Shown: positions 6,490 through 7,515 of the stretch, in pieces
Numbering within the stretch: position 1 is the first letter of the stretch
How the letters are laid out: each line of letters starts with the position of its first letter
Source of the DNA: DASZZX01 sp036260415
Lineage (GTDB): Bacteria; Actinomycetota; Nitriliruptoria; Nitriliruptorales; JAHWKO01
Reading direction: 5' to 3'
Length of the DNA: 7,515 bases
Assembly: GCA_036260415.1 (NCBI GenBank)
Contig: DASZZX010000028.1
Span: 1-7,515, forward strand
Made by a program: the position numbers and the translations under genes
Notes under the pieces: model-generated
What the model was told of the DNA's origin: nothing
Seen by the model: the letters and a program-made list of their open reading frames with translations, nothing else
Database searches by the model: none

Positions 6490-7515
6490 GTGTCCGCCCT
6501 GGACACCTACTTCCGCGTCGAGCAGCGTGGCCCGACGCTGCGGACCGAGGTCATGGCGGGCGGCACGACCTTCCTGACGATGCCTACATCCTGTTGGTCA
6601 ACCCCAGCTCCTCGGGGTGGGAGGCGCTGGACTGCCCTTCGACCAGGTGCTGACCGTCACCGTGCTGGTCGCTGGTGTCATGACCATCCTCATGGGGCTG
6701 GTCGCCAACTTCCCGTTCGCGATCGCCAGCGGCGGGACGAGCTGGGTCCCGGGGTCGAACGGGCATCAGGCGACGTCGTGGTGCTGCCCGACTTCTCGCT
6801 GGTCGGAGCCTTCTCGTTCGGGTTCATGGGGGAACTGGGCATCCTGACGACGGTCCTGGCCGTGTTCACCCTGATGCTGGCCGACTTCTTCGACACCATG
6901 GGCACAGCCATCGCGCTTGGCAACGGTGGCTTCCTGGATGCCCGCGAGCGGCTGGCGGGCATGAACCGGGTGCTGCTAGTCGACTCGCTGGCGGCCGCAG
7001 CCGGCGGGGCGCCGTCCGCATCGAGCGCGACCACCTACATCGAGTCGGCCAGCGGCATCGAGGGGGGCCCCCACCGGGCTCACCAGTGTGGTGGTCGGTC
7101 TGTTGTTCCTCCTGGCGCTGTTCTTCAGCCCGCTCGCCGCCGTCATCCCCCGGAGGCAACCGCACCCGCCCTATGCTCGTCGGGTTCTTCATGATCTCGG
7201 TGGCTCGCGAGCTGCCCTGGGACGACTACAGCATCGGGATCCCCGCGTTCCTCACCATGGTGGTGATGCCGTTCAACTACTCGATCACCGACGGGATCGG
7301 CGTGGGGTTCGTCGTCAACACCCTGATCAAGCTCCTACCGGCCGCGCACGCGAACTCCACTGGATGATGATCGGCGCGAGCGTCGCGTTCGGCATCCACT
7401 TCGCGATCGACCCGATCGAGCGGCTGCTGACGGCCTCCTGGTCGCCAGGTCGGTGCGCGGACCTGCTGCAGTGCCCCTACCGCGGTGGCCCGCCCCGACG
7501 GAAGAGATCCTCGTC
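6490..7515 (+). pseudogene. Decayed NCS2-family purine permease (AzgA/PbuG-like), C-terminus at or near window end
   Basis: Remains of a multi-pass nucleobase (adenine/guanine/hypoxanthine-type) proton symporter. Conserved blocks appear in order but in changing frames. FRVEQRGPTLRTEVMAGGTTFLTM (from 6490) is followed by AYILLVNPS (6582-6608), then by ILGVGGAGLPFDQVLTVTVLVAGVMTILMGLVANFPFAIA (to about 6727). Then come VVVLPDFSLVGAFSFGF ... LADFFDTMGTAIALG ... NRVLLVDSLAAAAGGAPSASSATTYIESASGIEGG (to about 7065), TGLTSVVVGLLFLLALFFSPLAAVIP (7073-7150), PEATAPA (7150-7170), MLVGFFMISVARELPWDDYSIGIPAFLTMVVMPFNYSITDGIG ... TLIKLL (7173-7336), and TGRARELHWMMIGASVAFGIHFAIDPIERLL (7337-7429). Joining them needs six single-base corrections. 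In addition, the segment after FPFAIA, normally starting with a GLGLNA-type motif and several membrane helices, is missing; I estimate 150-200 codons from the usual family layout. DFFDTMGT is the family hallmark. The last frame stays open to the window end, with no recognisable sequence after about 7435. The product cannot be a working transporter unless the sequence is in error. Confidence 0.85.

Noticed and set aside
7462..7515. Possible start of another gene after the pseudogene
   Set aside because: The stretch is short and open, with no clear ribosome site and no recognisable protein; it may be the tail of the decayed permease or spacer.
1..7515. Search for CRISPR arrays, tRNA/rRNA genes, insertion sequences, attachment sites and phage or defence genes
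   Set aside because: No regularly spaced repeats, no cloverleaf-like sequence, and no transposase or integrase reading frame was seen.

Overview
The window is high-GC DNA with near-saturated third-position GC. It uses GTG starts, has short intergenic gaps, and contains Cell Wall Binding repeat 2 (CWB2), Calx-beta and PKD surface domains as well as a DUF3105 protein. This combination points to an actinobacterium. A deep-branching lineage of the Nitriliruptoria/Euzebya kind is possible, but that is a guess from gene style; no rRNA or marker gene is present.

Layout. (1) 161-2128, plus strand: a secreted, cell-wall-anchored multidomain protein (signal peptide, two Calx-beta domains, one PKD domain, three CWB2 repeats), followed by a perfect 10-bp GC hairpin that probably ends its transcript. 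(2) 2208-5431, plus strand: a tight three-gene unit. It holds an ABC-2 type polysaccharide exporter permease (Wzm-like), its ATPase with a C-terminal substrate-recognition domain (Wzt-like), and a GT2 glycosyltransferase of the WbbL/GlfT type. The permease gene appears to start as a leaderless transcript, because a TATACT -10 box sits seven bases before its GTG. (3) 5519-6358, minus strand: a single-pass membrane DUF3105 protein, convergent with the glycosyltransferase gene; a GC hairpin lies in the short gap between them. (4) 6490 to the window end, plus strand: a decayed NCS2-family purine permease. Its start and ribosome binding site are intact, but six single-base frameshifts and a large internal deletion can be read directly by following the conserved protein from frame to frame.

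How they fit. The exporter pair and the glycosyltransferase very likely make and move an undecaprenyl-linked surface glycan across the membrane. The upstream CWB2 protein is an exported wall protein of the type that can bind anionic wall glycans. It is a separate transcription unit, so a functional link is only suggested by proximity. The DUF3105 gene and the dead permease look unrelated to glycan export.

I found no RNA gene, CRISPR array, insertion sequence or obviously new system. The most informative observations are the leaderless exporter promoter and the extent of decay in the purine permease.
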